Below, piece after piece: positions 5,299-6,504 of a stretch of DNA of 6,504 nt (the stretch's first letter is position 1; every line of letters starts with the position of its first letter). The DNA is from an uncultured Pseudomonadota bacterium (GTDB lineage Bacteria > SAR324 > NAC60-12): assembly GCA_913056375.1 (NCBI GenBank), contig CAJXNF010000167.1, forward strand, positions 1 through 6,504, written 5' to 3'. A program made the translations under genes and the position numbers. The notes under the pieces are model-generated. The model did not search any database and was not told the DNA's origin. It saw nothing but the letters and a program-made list of their open reading frames with translations.

Positions 5299-6504
5299 AT
5301 GAGTGTCGTAACACAAGACATCCTTGATATTGTGCAAAACCAGCAGCGCTGGCGTCGTCAGGAATGCATCAATCTCATTGCTAGTGAGAATGTTCAGTCC
5401 CCTGCTGTTCAACAAATCGAAGGCAACGACTTCATGTGCCGCTACGCAGAAGGACACCCTAACACTCCAGAAGCCGACCAGCGGTATTATGAAGGAACTC
5501 GTTTCATTGATGAGGTAGAGGCTCTGGCAACCAGGGAGATGATTGAACTAGCAGGATGTCAGCAGGCAGATGTTCGGCCAATCAGTGGTAACCAGGCCAA
5601 CACAGCTGTTGCACTGGCATTGTTACGAGGTGGCGATACGGTTCTCTGTAACTCCATTGATGTGGGAGGCCACATCAGCCACAATCCGATTGGGGTCTTT
5701 GGCCGGCGAATTCAGGTTCGCGGACAGGTGCTGGCTTTACAGAAAGAAAATTCGATCAACATGGCTTTCTGGCCGACAACATCGGATGGATACCACTTAG
5801 ATGCACCTGCCTGTGTGGATCTGGTTGAGCAAAAGCGGCCACAGTTAGTGATTCTTGGCAAGAGTATGTTCCTCTTTCCAGAACCCGTTAATCAAGTTGC
5901 AGAAGTCTGTCGAGCTCATGGGATTCCAGTACTTTACGATGCGGCTCATGTTTTAGGACTGATTCTGGGAGGACAGTTTCAGCAGCCCTTTGCCGAAGGC
6001 GCACATCTGATCACAGCAAGTACACACAAGACCTTTCCGGGACCACAACGAGGAGTCATCCTTGGCAACATGACTACACCAGAGGAATTGAAATGGTGGA
6101 GCAGTGTGGATCGCGGAGTTATGCCAGGATCTTCGAGTAATCACCACCTGCACACGATCCCCGGACTAGCCCTGACAATTCGAGAAATGAAGGTGCATGG
6201 GAAAAACTATGCCGCTGATATTATTCGAAACGCACAAGCTCTTGGACGTGCGCTAGATACCGCTGGAGTTCCAGTGGAGGCGAAAGAGTTTGGATTTACG
6301 CAAAGCCACCAGATCGCGATCAACGTTTCTTCGTTTGGACCAGGGAAGGAGATTGCTCGACGACTTGCGGAAAGCAACATTATCTGCAATTACAACATGC
6401 TCCCTGGAGATCAGGACCCTCGCAACCCTTCCGGTCTTCGAATCGGTGTACAGGAGATGACTCGTTGTGGTATGGGACCCGAACAAATGGGAGAGTTGGC
6501 AGAA
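5299..6504 (+). CDS. Serine hydroxymethyltransferase-family PLP enzyme, archaeal-like branch; 3' end outside window
   Basis: The frame is open for 402 codons to the right edge, so roughly the last 20-40 residues are missing. Fold type I PLP enzymes of this family interconvert serine and glycine using a one-carbon folate or pterin carrier. Visible landmarks are INLIASENVQSP (24-35), RYAEGHP then RYYEGT (48-67), SGNQANTAVA (96-105), GGHISH (123-128), SMFLFPEP (189-196), YDAAHVLGLI (213-222, with the PLP-ring Asp214 and His217), STHKTFPGPQRG with the Schiff-base Lys244, and SGLRIGVQEMTR with the substrate-carboxylate Arg381. The wording SMFLFPEP, HVLGLILGGQF, THKTFPGPQRG and RIGVQEMTR is closer to methanogen-type SHMT than to E. 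coli GlyA. Compared with GlyA, the loop between YAEG and RYY is five residues longer. The start is set by a good Shine-Dalgarno. The substrate could be serine/glycine, or that of a related aldolase or transaldolase, so I leave the symbol blank. Confidence 0.9.
   Translation, partial: MSVVTQDILDIVQNQQRWRRQECINLIASENVQSPAVQQIEGNDFMCRYAEGHPNTPEADQRYYEGTRFIDEVEALATREMIELAGCQQADVRPISGNQANTAVALALLRGGDTVLCNSIDVGGHISHNPIGVFGRRIQVRGQVLALQKENSINMAFWPTTSDGYHLDAPACVDLVEQKRPQLVILGKSMFLFPEPVNQVAEVCRAHGIPVLYDAAHVLGLILGGQFQQPFAEGAHLITASTHKTFPGPQRGVILGNMTTPEELKWWSSVDRGVMPGSSSNHHLHTIPGLALTIREMKVHGKNYAADIIRNAQALGRALDTAGVPVEAKEFGFTQSHQIAINVSSFGPGKEIARRLAESNIICNYNMLPGDQDPRNPSGLRIGVQEMTRCGMGPEQMGELAE

Overview
The window looks like a piece of a Gram-negative-type bacterial chromosome with near-balanced base composition. 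All recognisable genes are on the plus strand and are tightly spaced. The elongation factor G here carries the sequence signature of the mitochondrial EFG1 / spdEFG1 subfamily, found in spirochaetes, planctomycetes and delta-proteobacteria-like lineages. That is the best taxonomic hint available, but the exact phylum cannot be settled from this window.

Region 1 (1-2838) is the end of a cobalamin (vitamin B12) cluster followed by two small genes. It starts inside cobQ/cbiP (cobyric acid synthase), whose N-terminus lies upstream of the window. Next is cbiB/cobD (adenosylcobinamide-phosphate synthase), which uses a non-ATG start at or near the end of cobQ. These two enzymes act consecutively: CobQ amidates the corrin ring side chains to give cobyric acid, and CbiB attaches the aminopropanol arm. 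Behind them are a highly charged, helical hypothetical protein and a four-helix membrane protein of the DUF4345 type. These two overlap by ATGA, so they are probably co-translated.

Region 2 (2839-3091) has no convincing gene. It is probably the leader and promoter region of fusA. It holds a possible 11-codon leader ORF that ends 5 bases before the fusA start, and a widely spaced 9-base inverted repeat.

Region 3 (3092-5212) is a complete fusA-type gene for a ribosomal translocase. It is not in the usual str-operon setting, since neither rpsG nor tuf is adjacent. A perfect 14-bp hairpin without a T-tract follows it (5217-5250), then a C-rich pyrimidine stretch.

Region 4 (5299-6504) is a serine hydroxymethyltransferase-family PLP enzyme running off the right edge. 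It resembles the archaeal/divergent SHMT branch more than classical bacterial GlyA, and it has a short insertion in an active-site loop. It has the clearest Shine-Dalgarno sequence in the window.

I found no mobile elements, CRISPR arrays, tRNA or rRNA genes. Nothing here amounts to a clearly new multi-gene system. The most interesting items are the EF-G subtype, the divergent SHMT and the two unassigned small genes behind the cobalamin genes.
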